Source: Cinclus cinclus
Taxonomy: Eukaryota; Chordata; Aves; Passeriformes; Cinclidae
Direction: 5' to 3'
DNA length: 64,000 bases
NCBI RefSeq assembly: GCF_963662255.1
Contig: NC_085073.1
Span: 5,015,598 to 5,079,597, forward strand
How positions within the stretch are numbered: position 1 is the stretch's first letter; each line of letters begins with the position of its first letter. A program made the position numbers and the translations under genes. Below are positions 10,449 to 22,879 of this stretch, in pieces. Under the pieces are notes generated by a model that had not been told where the DNA came from, made no database searches, and saw only the letters and a program-made list of their open reading frames with translations.

Positions 10449-11313
10449 AGGGTATTTCTCAGGGTGCTGTGGTTTCTACCAACAACTTGTTGTTCCTTGG
10501 GATTGTTCCTGTCCTCTCCAGGCTGGTGCACCCAGGGCAGGAGCTGAGCACCATGGCCAGGTACTGCCAGCTCCCTGGGACAGGCAGGGCTCTGTCTCCT
10601 GGCCAGGTGGGACCTGGCTGACCTGAACATCCTGCAAAGGGCAGGAGATGCTCTGGAGACCCTGGAGCCCCGGGGCAGGATTGGTGCAGAGGGCTGGGTC
10701 CTTTGGTAGCCAGTGCAAACCAGCGGATGGCCCAGCTGGTGTTTCAGCCCTGTGGCATTTTGTGCTGGACCATCACGTGCCACAGCACAGAACCTCCCAG
10801 CCATGTCCTTCGCTCCAAGTCGCCATTTTATTTTTCTTAAACATTTATGTATAGCCGTACACTAACCTATAAAAATTAGTTTAGGATGGCTGCCAAGAAA
10901 ATCTCTGCGGTGCCTTGTGGGTAACTCCCTGTGAATTACCATAAAAGCTGTAGTGTGAGGCTGCGGTGGCAGTTGTGAGGATGCCAGTCATCATGCTCTG
11001 TACTTAAAATTCAGATGAATGTGTAATGCCTCCGTGGCTGGATGGCAGCAGCTCGGAGCATTCCTGGTATCCCTGCCCTGCATGCTCTGGGGTTTTAATG
11101 TCCTCTTACGTTCTTCCACTGTTTTGCTTGATTGTGAAATGCAACAGGTAGCAAACTGTGGGCAAGCCATGCTGGAAGGGCGAGTGGTTTCTGATAGTTT
11201 CCTCTCTGGAGGGACCAATCTCCTGCTTCTACTGAGCCAGTGCAATATTTCACTTAAGGGAAAAGCCACTCTGTAACCCTTCCCCTCCACATCCTGCCCA
11301 AACCATATCCCAG

Positions 11314-11930
11314 TCCTGGCTGTGCTCTGTGGGACTGGGGCTCACTCAGTGATTCTGGCTGTGCTCTGTGGGACTGGGGCTCACTCAGTGATTCTGGCTG
11401 TGCTCTGTGGGACTGGGGCTCACTCAGTGATTCTGGCTGTGCTCTGTGGGACTGGGGCTCACTCAGTGGTTCTGGCTGTGCTCTGTGGGACTGGGGCTGG
11501 TTCAGTGATTCTGGGTGTGCTCTATGGGACTGGGGTTCACTCAGTGATTCTGGCTGTGCTCTGTGGGACTGGGGCTCACTCAGTGATTCTGGCTGTGCTC
11601 TGTGGGACTGGGGCTCACTCAGTGGTTCTGGGTGTGCTCTGTGGGACTGGGGCTCACTCAGTGGTTCTGGGTGTGCTCTGTGGGACTGGGGCTCACTCAG
11701 TGGTTCTGGCTGTGCTCTGTGGGACTGGGGCTCACTCAGTGATTCTGGCTGTGCTCTGTGGGACTGGGGCTCACTCAGTGATTCTGGCTGTGCTCTGTGG
11801 GACTGGGGCTCACTCAGTGGTTCTGGGTGTGCTCTGTGGGACTGGGGCTCACTCAGTGATTCTGGCTGTGCTCTGTGGGACTGGGGCTCACTCAGTGGTT
11901 CTGGGTGTGCTCTGTGGGACTGGGGCTCGC
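11314..11930 (+). repeat. 39-bp minisatellite, 16 copies
   Basis: Tandem 39-bp units containing CTGGCTGTGCTCTGTGGGAC and TGGGGCTCACTCAGTGAT. Copies differ at only a few recurring sites (GATTCT/GGTTCT, TGGCTG/TGGGTG), so the array is young or homogenised. Because 39 is a multiple of three, one frame reads a 13-residue peptide repeat (VLCGTGAHSVILA) for its whole length. There is no signal or flanking exon structure to suggest it is translated. Confidence 0.95.
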
Positions 11931-13830
11931 TCCCTGAGTGGAGCAGGGGCTGTCCCCTCTTGCTCAGGGATGTTTGCTGCTATGCTGGGGAAGGATGTAG
12001 TTCCCTTGCCACCGAGCCAGTTGCATGTTGCTGTTTATCCGTGTGCCCTTGGAAATCCAAAGTGCTTCTCTTTATCTGTCACCACTGCTTTTCCTCTGGA
12101 GCCCTGAGCCAAGGTGACTATGGGGCTCCAGAGCAGAGCTCAGCCCCGGAGCTCAAGCTCAGTGCGGGGCTTGGCAGGAGGTGGTGCTGATCTGCTGGGC
12201 ATGATGGATCATTTCATTTAAATTTTCCTGAAATATAATATTAATCTTTGTGTCACTGTCCCACCTTTATTATAGTTCACTGATAAACATCTGTAATCTG
12301 AGAGCGATCCGCTCCCTGCCAGACACAGCCTGGGAATAATGAACACATTTCTGGAGCCAGGAAAAGGTATCTCAGGGATGTGTCCCTGCTCTCTCAGCCC
12401 TGGCTGATAAATAAAGCAAGAAGCAAATCTGCTTTTCCCAGGTGTATTTACATCTGTCTGTTGTTCTGGGCTCTGAAATGGTGGCAATTGGATAAAAGCT
12501 GGTGTCCCTGATAATACCCAACAGGGATTTTGGAATGCAGCCTCTGTGCTCTCCCTGTTGAAGGTTCAGGGCACCACCCCAATGAATCCCCCCATGCTGG
12601 GCAGCCTTTTCCACCCCTTGGCCAATCCCTGCCCCTCTCCCAGCTGGATTTTAGCAGGAGGGGATGCAGCTGTCCCAGCGTGCTGGGGCCTGTAGCAAGG
12701 CACTTGCCATGCATGGTTTTACCTTCTCCTGCTGGTCTGGAGCAAGCACAGGAGCTGACAGGACCAATTGCAATCCCAGGAATGGTTCAGCCTTGGCAGC
12801 TCAGTGTGATCCTGGGGTCACAGGCTGATTTGGGGCTCCAGCACAGCCTCTGTGTCCCCTCAGTGCTGGCAGCCAGGAAGCATCCATCAGATTGCTGCTC
12901 CTTGCTCCCCCAGCTGTTTTTACCCCAAAGGCTGCTGTTTACTGAGCTCTGTGGGAACTCGGGGTCACCTCCCTGTCTGGCACAGCCAGGTGGGTCAGCA
13001 TGTCCCAGCTCGGCCACCCACTCCAAAGCAAAGGTGATGTGACATCTGCTGTGCCCAGGATGGATTTTTTTTTTTTCTTTGCCAGTGCAGCAGTGGGAGG
13101 GGACAGCTGCTGGTCCCACGTGCCACTGGGACTGCTCTGCTTCCAGAGGGAGAGTTGTTGGCTAATCATCCTCTGGGGAACCAGCTCCTGACTATCTCCA
13201 GGGTTCTGAGCTTCAGAACTGAAGTGTGGTGAATCCCCAGAAGCCTCATACAGACCTGACCTCTTGGGCTGCTCTCCTGCAAAGGGCTTTCCTCTGCTTC
13301 TCCTTGTGCCTCCACTTCCTCCTCTGCATTTGACACAGAACAAGCTGAATTTTCTGCTGGTTTGGGATTTCCTGCCTCCTCTGTTCCTTTCTGGCATCCA
13401 GGTCTTGAGACTTGCAGCATTTTTCTGTCCTCTTGCAAAACTTGCCTGGAAGAGGAAAATCCCTGGATTTGGAGTCCCCTAGCACCATCCATCTGGAATT
13501 GACAGCTGTTCCACCAGGCAAGCCCTGGCTCTGCTTTGGGATGTGCTCAGAGCCCCGAGGAGAGCAGCCAAGCAAGATCCTTGCTAACTCCTTCCTGGAA
13601 GGACTTGTTGCACCATGCTGATGAGAAGATTTAATTTTTTTTTTTCCAGGAGCCCAAAGCACATCTTGGCACTCCCAGGGCTGAGGCTGAACTGACAGTG
13701 AAGCTCTGAGGGGAGCTGGGTGCAGGGCAGGAGCACGAGCCACCCTCACCACATGTCCCAGCTCCTCGGGGAGGGATGGGGACACAGCTCCAGCCATCAC
13801 CTTCATGTCTGAGCACCTTGATTCCAGCAG

Positions 13831-13931
13831 GCTGACGTGTCTGGTGCCCTGGGGTGGGAGTACCAGTGGTGCTTCTGTCCCCTGGAGCTGCTCATGGACT
13901 ACATTGCCCCGAAGTCTGTGCTGATGGTCCT
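13831..13931 (+). CDS. Exon-like segment, possible methyltransferase-type peptide
   Basis: A 101-nt open frame is bounded by TTCCAGCAG (acceptor ending at 13830) and CT|GTAAGG (donor at 13932). In its open frame a TGA lies just upstream of the acceptor and a TAA overlaps the donor, so the frame is open for almost exactly the exon length, as expected of a true internal exon. The peptide begins ADVSGALGWEYQW and ends DYIAPKSVLMVL. The pattern Trp/aromatic cluster, then Leu-rich helix, then Y-I-x-P-x-x-V-L-x-V resembles the segment just before the GCG SAM-binding motif in class I methyltransferases of the METTL13/EEF1A-lysine type. That resemblance is my inference from memory of the family, over about 30 residues only. 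The start phase (0) does not match exon 7018-7098 unless its alternative donor is used. The pyrimidine tract is weak. Confidence 0.3.
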
Positions 13932-15549
13932 GTAAGGGGATTCAGGTGAGCCCATCTGGGCTTTGGGAAAGACCACAGACCTGCTGTGCTCTCAGTATCT
14001 GCTCCTGAGCAGTGGATAACAGCTTCCACGTTTTATCCAGTCCTCCCTCAAGAGAGCAGCTTGAAAATCCTGGCTGAGCAGCTGTCCCAGAGGTGTGGGG
14101 AGCAGGAGCATCCCTTTGCTTCTCCAGGCGCAGGTGATGTGGGGGTGGCACCCACCCGGCAGCACTGAGATGTGCTCATCTAAAAATACCTGCAAGGTTG
14201 CTTTGAAAAGAGGAAAAGAAGGGAGGTGGGAGGAACTGAAGTGTTTCTTAGAACTAAGAGAGAAAGGTGAATGAAATCCTTAATGGCCCTCACAGCTGAG
14301 GCTTCTCATCCCGGCTGCCTCAGGGTGCAGGAGCGTGGATGGGGGCCCACGTGGGTGCCTTGGGCTTCTGGTGTGGCAAGGAGCTGGATTTTGGGCTGGC
14401 TGAGGAGCAGTGAGGAAGGGAGGAAGAGAAGATGTGCAGTTTTCATGTTGGAGGGGCATTTTCAGCTGGCAGGTCCCTGTGTGACCCACCTGGGGCATCA
14501 TCCCCAGTGTCCTACCTCACCCTGTAGTGACTGGGCTGTCCCCTCTTGTCACGGGTGGGTGATGTGGCTGTTTCTCTGCTCTGCACTTAGCAGGGCTGGG
14601 GGTGGACTGGGGGGGACAGGCAGGTTCTGTCTGTGCTGTCTTGGGGTGCCCCCAGACAGGGTGAGCTCCCTGTGCTCGAGCACAGCCCGTGCTGGGCATG
14701 GGAAGGGGAGCTGGGGAGAAGCTCCTGCCTTTCCTGCCATGCTCTGTGCAGGCAGGGGACACAGGGCTGTCCCTGAGGGGTCTGTGCCCCTGAGCCACTG
14801 TCCCCAGCACTGGGCTGCCCAGGTCAGCTGTAGGCTTGGATTTCTCTCCTGTAACCCAGAAGAGCCAGGCTGTAATTAGGCTGTGCTGTAATTAGGCTGT
14901 GGTGTCCTGTAACCAGATCTCCCATCCCAGTGCTTTGTTCTTGACTTACCCTTGGCGTTTTCCAGTGTCTCTGAGTGAGCTGTATCCCTTATTCATGCCC
15001 CTGTTTTTCATCCTTCATTCTCCCTCCTGCAGACAGATGCTCTCGAGGCAGGGCAGCCTGGCCCTGTGGTCCCCCTGGGAGCCTTGTTCTCTTCCAGGCC
15101 CTCTGAACCTTTTCATGAGGAGAGTTTATGGGTGGCTCAACTGCAAGTTTTTCTAGGAAGTATCAGAGGAGTTTGTGGTCCTCACATCAGGGCTGTGGAA
15201 CACTCTGCAGAGAGCTTTAATCTTAAAATAAAATCAAAGCAAGGCTTTCAACTTGGATTTTCTTTGGAAGTCACTTTATTTTAAACCTTTTTTTTTTATC
15301 CTGAGTAGTCCTTTGGGAGTGAAAAATCCCCATATCATGAAATCTTGCCTATGTAAATAATTTTTGAAGTCACAAGAAGAGTCTGCTGCTCAGTGCCCTC
15401 TTGCCAAGGCAGGTGCAAAGGTGCTGGCATCACTTGGAGTCCTGTCTGTCCATCCCATTCCATCTGTATGTGCATCTCTGCTTGTAGCCACAGCCCCTGG
15501 GTGTGGATAATGGGAATCCAGGTCAGAGGGACCTTCTGGGCTGCTTGCA

Positions 15550-15612
15550 GTCATAGAATCTGAAAATATCCCGGGTTGGAAGGGACCCGCAAGGATGATG
15601 GAGCCTTTGGAA
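15550..15612 (-). mobile_element. Short CR1 fragment, reverse orientation
   Basis: TCATAGAATCTGAAAATATC followed by GGGTTGGAAGGGACC is the complement of a CR1 3' end. Confidence 0.65.
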
Positions 15613-15689
15613 GTGCTTTGGTGGAAGGGGCAGGAGCCAGGAAAACCCAGAGTGCTGCCAGGCTGGGGAAGGCCTGGGGGGGCTCCTGG

Positions 15690-15732
15690 GGATGGGATGG
15701 GATGGGATGGGATGGGATGGGATGGGATGGGA
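15690..15732 (+). repeat. GGATG pentanucleotide microsatellite
   Basis: About eight perfect GGATG units, 75 bp downstream of a reversed CR1 tail. Confidence 0.95.
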
Positions 15733-16845
15733 GGAGGATGGAGCAGGAGGCAGCAGACGGGTGCGTGGGACAGGCTCTGGGAAGGAGGTGGCAGCAGGGA
15801 CAGGAACAGCCCGTGCTGGAGCCACACGTGGCCCCTGCTCAGCTCGGTGCCAGCTGCTGCTGCCACCCCCTCCCAGGAGGAGAAGGGAAGGAGCCTTGTG
15901 CTGTGGGAGTGGGAGCTCCCAGCTGCCTTGGAGAGTCCAGGCTCCATCCTGTCCCTGTTCCCGTGGAATGTCCCCCGTGGGTGTTGTGGCAGCGGGCACA
16001 GAGTGGGTGGCTGCTGCTGAGCCAGGCTTGACCCCAGTCCTGCCTCCCAGTTCTGTGCTCCTGGTCACCCACTGCTGCCTGGCTCAGCCCCCTGGCACTG
16101 CTTCCCTCGGGTTCTGTTTTCCCCCATGCCCGAGAGGCAAACTGGAGCAGCATCCTTGCTCTGCACCACCTTGGGCAAAGAAACCAGAGCCTCTCCCAGT
16201 GCTTGGACCAGGAATTGTGCAGGAGCACGGCAACCCAAGGTGGGAAGCAGCTTTTGCTCTCCCACCTGGTACCTGCTACGCTCTGGGGCGGGACTTCAGC
16301 ATTTTGGGAGGGTCCCAGCATGGGCTCTGGCGTTTGTGTTGTTGTGCTTTGGGTATTGCCCAGAGCCTGAGGCTTTGCCCAGTGAGTCTCTGAGGTGGGA
16401 GGGATGCGAGGTGCTGCAGCTGGCTGGTGCTGACCCCCGTGCTGGGATGTGTGTGACCGCAGCTCAAAATCAGTCCCTGGCATTCAGGAAGCTCCAGCCT
16501 GAGAAGGGTGGGGCTGACACAGCTCTGTAGCAGCTCATGTTCTCCCAGGCTCCTGCAGCTGGACCCCAGCCCGAGCGGGGTCTGCAGTGAGGCTGCTGCC
16601 AGCGGCTTGGTGGCTGCAGGGACAGATGGACACCACGGACACCCTTTTCATTTCCAGGCCCTCTCATAGGTCACATAGCGGGGCCCCAGGCCCTGGAGCG
16701 TCCTGTTCTGCCTCACCCCCAGGCTGTAACTGTATGTTCCCAGCAGTAAATTCACCTGACAGGGAGCTCTCGGGTTCCTGTGGGCTGGAGGGGTGCCCAA
16801 GAGCCCCAGCACTCGCTCTCTGCCCTGTGTCCTGGTGGGGAACAC

Positions 16846-17784
16846 AGCCCTGGCTGTGCCTGTGGTGTCTGTGCCCAGCCCTGGCTGTGCCCGTGGTGTC
16901 TGTGCCCAGCCCTGGCTGTGCCCGTGGTCTCTGTGCCCAGCCCTGGCTGTGCCCGTGCCCTCTGTGCCCAGCTCTGGCTGTGCCTGTGGTGTCTGTGCCC
17001 AGCCCTGGCTGTGCCCGTGGTGGCTGTGCCCAGCCCTGGCTGTGCCTGTGGTGTCTGTGCCCAGCCCTGGCTGTGCCCGTGGTCGCTGTGCCCAGCTCTG
17101 GCTGTGCCTGTGGTGTCTGTGCCCAGCCCTGGCTGTGCCCGTGGTCGCTGTGCCCAGCTCTGGCTGTGCCTGTGGTGTCTGTGCCCAGCCCTGGCTGTGC
17201 CCGTGGTCTCTGTGCCCAGCCCTGGCTGTGCCCGTGGTCGCTGTGCCCAGCTCTGGCTGTGCCTGTGGTCTCTGTGCCCAGCCCTGGCTGTGCCCGTGGT
17301 GTCTGTGCCCAGCTCTGGCTGTGCCTGTGGTCTCTGTGCCCAGCTCTGGCTGTGCCTGTGGTCTCTGTGCCCAGCCCTGGCTGTGCCTGTGATGTCTGTG
17401 CCCAGTCCTGGCTGTGCCTGTGGTGGCTGTGCCCAGTCCTGGCTGTGCCTGTGGTGTCTGTGCTCAGCTCTGGCTGTGCCCGTGGTGTCTGTGCCCAGTC
17501 CTGGCTGTGCCTGTGGTGTCTGTGCCCAGTCCTGGCTGTGTCTGTGGTGTCTGTGCCCAGCCCTGGCTGTGCCTGTGGTGTCTGTGCTCAGCTCTGGCTG
17601 TGCCTGTGGTGTCTGTGCCCAGTCCTGGCTGTGTCTGTGGTGGCTGTGCCCAGTCCTGGCTGTGTCTGTGGTGGCTGTGCCCAGCCCTGGCTGTGCCCGT
17701 GGTGGCTGTGCCCAGTCCTGGCTGTGTCTGTGGTGGCTGTGCCCAGCCCTGGCTGTGCCCGTGGTGGCTGTGCCCAGTCCTGGC
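16846..17784 (+). repeat. 31-bp minisatellite, about 30 copies
   Basis: Tandem units built from CCCTGGCTGTGCC, then (C/T)GTGGTGTCTGTGCCCAG. The period is 31 bp, so all three frames cycle through every unit, and none contains a stop. This produces spurious open frames of 380-450 codons on both strands. Variants (GTGTCTG/GTCTCTG/GTCGCTG/GTGGCTG; CCCGTG/CCTGTG/TCTGTG) are distributed regionally, with TCTGTG confined to the right half, which suggests local duplication of blocks. Confidence 0.95.
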
Positions 17785-18615
17785 ACAGCTTTTGGTCCCT
17801 GGGGGCTGGGGCAGGGTGTCCTGAGCACTGCTGGGATATCAGAGCAGGAGCCCTTCTGGCCATCCCTGCTCCAAGACCCTGCTGGAAGAGGCAGAGGGCA
17901 AAGCACAGTGCTGCTGCTGTGTGCTTCACTGGGGGGCTCTGATTGCCTCCCAGTCTGCCCCTCTGTCCTACACTGGTGGGAGATGCTGTGAGTGGTTGTA
18001 GGGAAAACTCTCTGGCTTTGTTAATTCGAGCTCAGGGAAATACGACAGTCCCAGCTGTGATGGAGGGAGTTTGGGAGTCAAGGAAAGACAAAGAGGTTTG
18101 CAGTCATGAGTGGGTGCTCATGGTCTGGCACTGGGCATCAACATCCCCCTGTGCCCTGCTGAGGGCTGGACTGGGAGCACTGGGCTGTGTGGGCTGGTGG
18201 CCTTGTCCCCAGCAATCACGCTGGCCCTGTCTGCCCCATTCCCCTTCCCTTCATACGAGCGGGGGTGACTCTTGAAGAGCTTCTCCCGACCTTTCCAGCT
18301 CTGTGCCCTCAGCTGCCACCAAGTGACATGGTGACATTTCAAGTCTTGAATGTCTGAGCAATTTTACAAAAAAAAAAAGCCAGCAGAAATGAAATGCTTT
18401 GGCTTTTTGTCTCTGACAAATTGGATTTGTTAACCTGAGTCTTCATCTGTCAGCTGGCAGGGCCCCTGTGCAGCTGGCAGCTGATGGGATGGTGGAACAG
18501 GAGTAAAGTGTGTGTAGGACACGAGGAGGAGGGAGGGGTGCTGCAGCAGTGTAATATTTACTGATTTTCAGCAGTGCATTTCTGGAGGCCCTTTTGGAAG
18601 AGGGGAAAGGTCAGT

Positions 18616-18962
18616 CATGGAGTCACACGATAGTTTGGGTTGGAGGGACCTTAAGGATCACCCAGTGCCACCCCTGCCATGGCAGGGACACCTCCCACTG
18701 TCCCAGGTGCTCCAACCCCAATGTCCAACCTGGCCTTGGACATTTCCAGGGATCCAGGGGCAGCCACAGCTGCTCTGGGCACCCTGCGCCAGGGCCTGCC
18801 CACCCTGCCAGGGAACAATTCCTGCCCAATATCCCATCCAGCCCTGCCCTCTGGCACTGGGAAGCCATTCCCCCTTGTCCTCCAAAGTTCCTCCCCAGCT
18901 CTCCTGCAGCCCTTTTAGGTGCTGGAAGCTTCTCTAAGGTCTGCCTGCAGAACCCCCAGCCC
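18616..18962 (-). mobile_element. CR1 fragment, about 350 bp, reverse orientation
   Basis: It begins with the complement of the CR1 tail (GTTTGGGTTGGAGGGACCTTAAGGATCA) and continues through 'CCATGGCAGGGACACC', 'CCAACCTGGCCTTGGACA', 'AAGCCATTCCCCCTTGTCCT' and 'TTTAGGTGCTGGAAGC', all standard CR1 landmarks in order. It is one of the two longest CR1 pieces in the window. Confidence 0.92.
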
Positions 18963-21207
18963 TGCCATGTCCGGAGAGGGCAGCGCTGGGAGCGCTGCTG
19001 GGCTCGGTCCTGGTGCTGGGCTCGGTCCTGGTGCTGGTCACAGAGCTGGGAGAGGTGGGAGCCAGCCTGTGCCAGTGTCCCCCGGGACTGCTGTGCCAGG
19101 GGCAGTGCCAGGCTGGGGCTCAGGACAGGTGAGTGCCGTGTTCTTTATGGTGTGTGGTGCTCGTTGGGTGTGCAGGCAGGGGTAAGATGCTCCCCCGGGG
19201 CATCTTTCTGCTGTCAGGCTCTGCTGGAGAGCTCTGTTCAGATTTAATCCAGTTTAACTCTGCCCTGGGGTTGGGCATGAGGAGTCCTGGATGCCTGGAA
19301 AACAGCACTGCTGCTTCCCTCGCCTTTTCCTTTTTTCTGAAGAAACAGAACAAAGAAGGCTCTCCATGAAGGAACATGTGTGGGGAGAGCAGCTCCCTGT
19401 GGAGAGCAACTCCCTGCCCAAGGGCTGCCAGCAGCCACTGCCTGCAGGCTCTGGGGACCTGCACCAGCCCAGCAATGCTGGCAGCACCGGAGCTGCTGTC
19501 CCCACTCTGTCCCTGTGTCCCCTGGCTGGGGCAGGGTGCTGCTGCAGCTCCCTCCGTGTTCCTGAGCCTCGCCTTGCTCTGGCAGTGGTTCTATCTGCTG
19601 CCCACGTGCTGCTGGTGGCAGCTTCCAGCCTGTGCTGGGGTTTTGCAGGTCTCGCTTGGCTGCTCAGCAGGCTCCAGTGTGGGATGGCTGCAGGCTCTGG
19701 AAGGCTCTCCAGTGATGCTCATATGGAAAACGCTCTGAGAAACCACAAAGAATGGAGATGGCACTTAAAAAAATCATAAATAAAGGTCATCAGTAGGGGC
19801 CTTACAGGATGAAGACGGCGAAGCTGCCTCGCCTGATGTCTGCTGGATTTGTGTGACTTGAGGAGCCCCTTCCTGCAGGGTTTGCAGCAGAGCTGTTCAG
19901 GCCATGTCCTGTCCTGTGGATGTCCTTGGGCTGGGCTCTCCCTCTGCTCCCTCTCACACGTGCAGCCCCCAAGAGACCCCCAACAGCCCCAGGGGCCTTT
20001 TCTTCAAGAGACTGCTGGGGTTCTTGGCTGCACGAGTCCATGTGCATCAGCTGCTGCCTGGAGCAATCCCATGGGAAGGCACACAGCGACTCCTGAACCC
20101 TCCCACGTGAACAACCACAGCACTAGCACAGGAGAGCAGCTTCAGCTCCGAGAGGGATGTGGGCACCTGAGCTGGCCCCAGCTTGCTGCCAGCCTCAGAG
20201 GGATGCACAGAAATGTCCCAGACTGGGGGCTGTGTTTGAGGCTGAGGCACCCAGAACCTCCCTGTGCTTCAAGCAGCCGAAAGCTCGGGCACAGCGGGCG
20301 GTGGATCCGTCAGGAGAAACCCCATGGAGTGAAAATCCCTTTGTTTGGTTTTCCCGTGTCTGAAGGGCGAGTGGAAGGCTTGGGCACAGCTTTTTCCCAA
20401 TGCAGAGAACGAGGTGGAAACCTGTCCATGTACTGGAGCCATGGATGTGTGTGGTATCTCCTCCCAGCTCTCTGGGCTCGATGTAAGGATTTGGTGCATT
20501 CTGCTGCTTAAAAATAAACAGTGAGTTCTTTTGGGCCAGGGAGGCAAACAGATCAATGAGCCACTGGATTTCCTCAGTCATCCTCGATGCTGTGTGGGGG
20601 CAAAATGAATTAAATACCTACCAGCCCCAGGAGTCGTTTGTAAAAGTGATAATGGTGGGCAAAATGGAGTTCCTGCCTGTGGTGGCTTCCCTCATGGTCC
20701 TGCACGTCTGCCCTGTCTCTGAATCATCGCTGTTCCTGCCAGTGAAAGGAAAGTGGGAAAGGAGACTCTGGTCTGCTGTCCAGGTCTGAGCCCTTCTAGC
20801 ATTGAGAGGAGCAGCACAGGGCTCTCCAGCCTCTCAGGGGAATCGTTTGTACTGTGAAAATTGGGTCCTTTTAGGTGTTTTGGGATACATGAGAAATCTG
20901 GATTACCCACACAGTCACTGTCCTGTGGTTCCTGCTCAGTTTTTGGTGGTTTTGGGCCTTTGGAGGCTTTTCAAGACTCGTCAGGACCTGTGCCCAGCAT
21001 GTTCCCAGTGAAAACCACTGGCCTTTTCCAGCTGGGTTCATCTGGGGCTCTGCATTCCCCTATACCCATCTGTATATTCTGGACCCTCTTTGCAAGCACA
21101 GCAACACCTGGCCTTTGTAATGGAAAAGCTTTTGTCTGCAGTGATGGCAAATAAACTGAAATTTCACTGCCCTGGAGGAATGGGGAGTTGAGGGGGTGCA
21201 CATCTTC

Positions 21208-21312
21208 ATGGATGGAACTGTTCAAGGCCAGGTTGGGCAGAAGGTGCCCCTGCCCACAGCAGAGGAGTGGAGTTGGATGATCTTAAAGGCCAGTCCAGCC
21301 CAAGCCATGACT
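21208..21312 (+). mobile_element. CR1 3'-end fragment
   Basis: It contains 'ACTGTTCAAGGCCAGGTTGG', 'GTGCCCCTGCCCACAGCAG' and 'TTGGATGATCTTAAAGGCCA', the sense CR1 tail, ending at about 21312. Confidence 0.85.
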
Positions 21313-21875
21313 GTAACCTGGTTCGTGCTGGATGCCAGCACAGGTTTGGATCCTCAGTCTCATCCTTAGGCTGTAGGTGTCTTCATCTCCGGCTGGGAGG
21401 CTGGAAAATTCCAGAGGCGCCTCTGATTGGAACCTCCAGCTGCTCCCATCCCACCAGGCAGGGCACTCACCACAAGCCCTTGGTAACTCGTGTGGCTGAG
21501 AGCAGCCCAGCCCTTCTCTGGCACTGAAAGGACAAATCAAATAAACATGCTTGATTACTTAAACATTTGTTTTTTAAATTAGCAGCAGCTTTTTTGTATT
21601 AAAGTCTGTGGATATGCTGCTGGGGAACACTTTAGCAAGTTGTTTTTTTTTTTTTTTTTCTTCCTGGTGCTACTTTTCCAGAGTGGTTCATGATGTAGAA
21701 ACCAAATGCAAAATGCAGGCCAAGTTTGAGGTTTAATCCTGTAGAAGATGTTGATGGGAAGAAACTGCACTGCTTGGAGCTGTGGGGCCCTGTTTGGATG
21801 TATGATGGGAGAGGCCTTGAAGGCAGCAGCATTTCTAAGTTGTGCTGTGCAAGTGCTGGAAAGAAGTGCCTGAAT

Positions 21876-22030
21876 TATGGAATCACAGAATAGTTTTGGT
21901 TGGTTGGAAGGGACCTTAAAGATTTTGTTTTTCCAACCCCCAACACCTTCCACTAGACCAGGTTTCTCCAAGCCCCATCCAGCCTGGCCTTGGACTCTTA
22001 GGAATGGCTCAAGGTGCTCCATGATTGTCC
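21876..22030 (-). mobile_element. CR1 fragment, reverse orientation
   Basis: GGAATCACAGAATAG, then GGTTGGAAGGGACCTTAAAG, 'CTTCCACTAGACCAGG' and 'CATCCAGCCTGGCCTTGGAC', in the order expected for the complement of a CR1 3' end. Confidence 0.9.
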
Positions 22031-22879
22031 CCAGCTTCTCACGGAAAGTTTCAGTTGTCCATAAATTGTCCTGCAGGAAGGTGTTTGGAGATGCTGTGTC
22101 TGTGTCTGTAGTTGTCTGTGTGCTCACGGAGAGTGGATTTACAGCCCTTGCACTGCTCTTGGTGCCTTGGACTTGGGCACCAGCTGGGCTTGGCATCTTG
22201 CCTCGGTGCATGGCACAGTTGGTATCCCTGCACCAAGCCCTTCCCTGGCTGTGCCTCTGTTTTGGTTTGCTGTTTTCCGTGTCTGTCCCGTGTGGATGGC
22301 AGAGACAGCCCAGTGTGAGGGTTCCAGCCCGTGTGCCATGGATGGATGCTGCTCTGATAGGAACCAACGTTGCTAAGTGGCATCTCTGGGAAGGCAAAAT
22401 GCACCCAGTGAGCAGCTAATGCTTCAGATTGACCTTGCTTGGAGCATGTGGGGCTTGCTGTCAGTGTCCTGAAATAGCTTCTGTCCAGGAGGATAACCCA
22501 GATCAGCAGGCCCGGATCCCTGTGTGCACCTGCAGGAGCTCCATCCCCACGGGGCTGCCTGGGGTGGGGCTTTGCAGATCAACTGTGCTCCCGCCACTGT
22601 AGACAAGAATAAATGGAGTTCCACAATCCCATTGCCCTTTGTGTCATCCCTCTGGGTTATTCAGAGCTCCTGGAAGCTCAGGGACGAGCCTGGCTTGGGG
22701 GAGCCCATGGGAGAACCCTAGGCTGGCGCTGCTCATTTTTCCTTTGCACAGACTCCAGGGCACATCCTTAATTTTTTAATTAGTGGATGCATCCCCCACG
22801 AGCGCAGCTCCAGCTCAGCTGAGTGTCCATGCGTGGATGGAGGATTGCCTCAATGCACTGCACCCTCCCGAAAGGCAAC

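Larger units (their letters stand above)
7099..13830 (+). other. Candidate intron 2 or intergenic DNA
   Basis: It holds an AT microsatellite, one short CR1 tail, the 39-bp array and two AT-richer blocks (9885-10170 and 12205-12530) that may be regulatory. No further convincing exon was seen. Confidence 0.35.
13935..16845. other. Non-coding sequence
   Basis: Apart from the reversed CR1 tail and the GGATG microsatellite, nothing is recognised. 15200-15370 is AT-rich with AATAAAATC at about 15229. Confidence 0.4.
17785..21875. other. Non-coding sequence with CR1 pieces
   Basis: Two CR1 fragments are listed separately. A strong donor (GACAG|GTGAGTGCC at 19129) lies after a GC-rich stretch, but no matching single open frame was found. 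The rest is unassigned. Confidence 0.4.

Noticed and set aside
16587..17942. 451-codon plus frame and 384-codon minus frame
   Set aside because: They are products of the 31-bp minisatellite, which lacks stops in any frame.
18951..19128. Exon-like segment ending at a perfect GTGAGT donor
   Set aside because: All three frames are open, the acceptor lies within the CR1 fragment, and the segment contains a short tandem duplication. There is no frame evidence.
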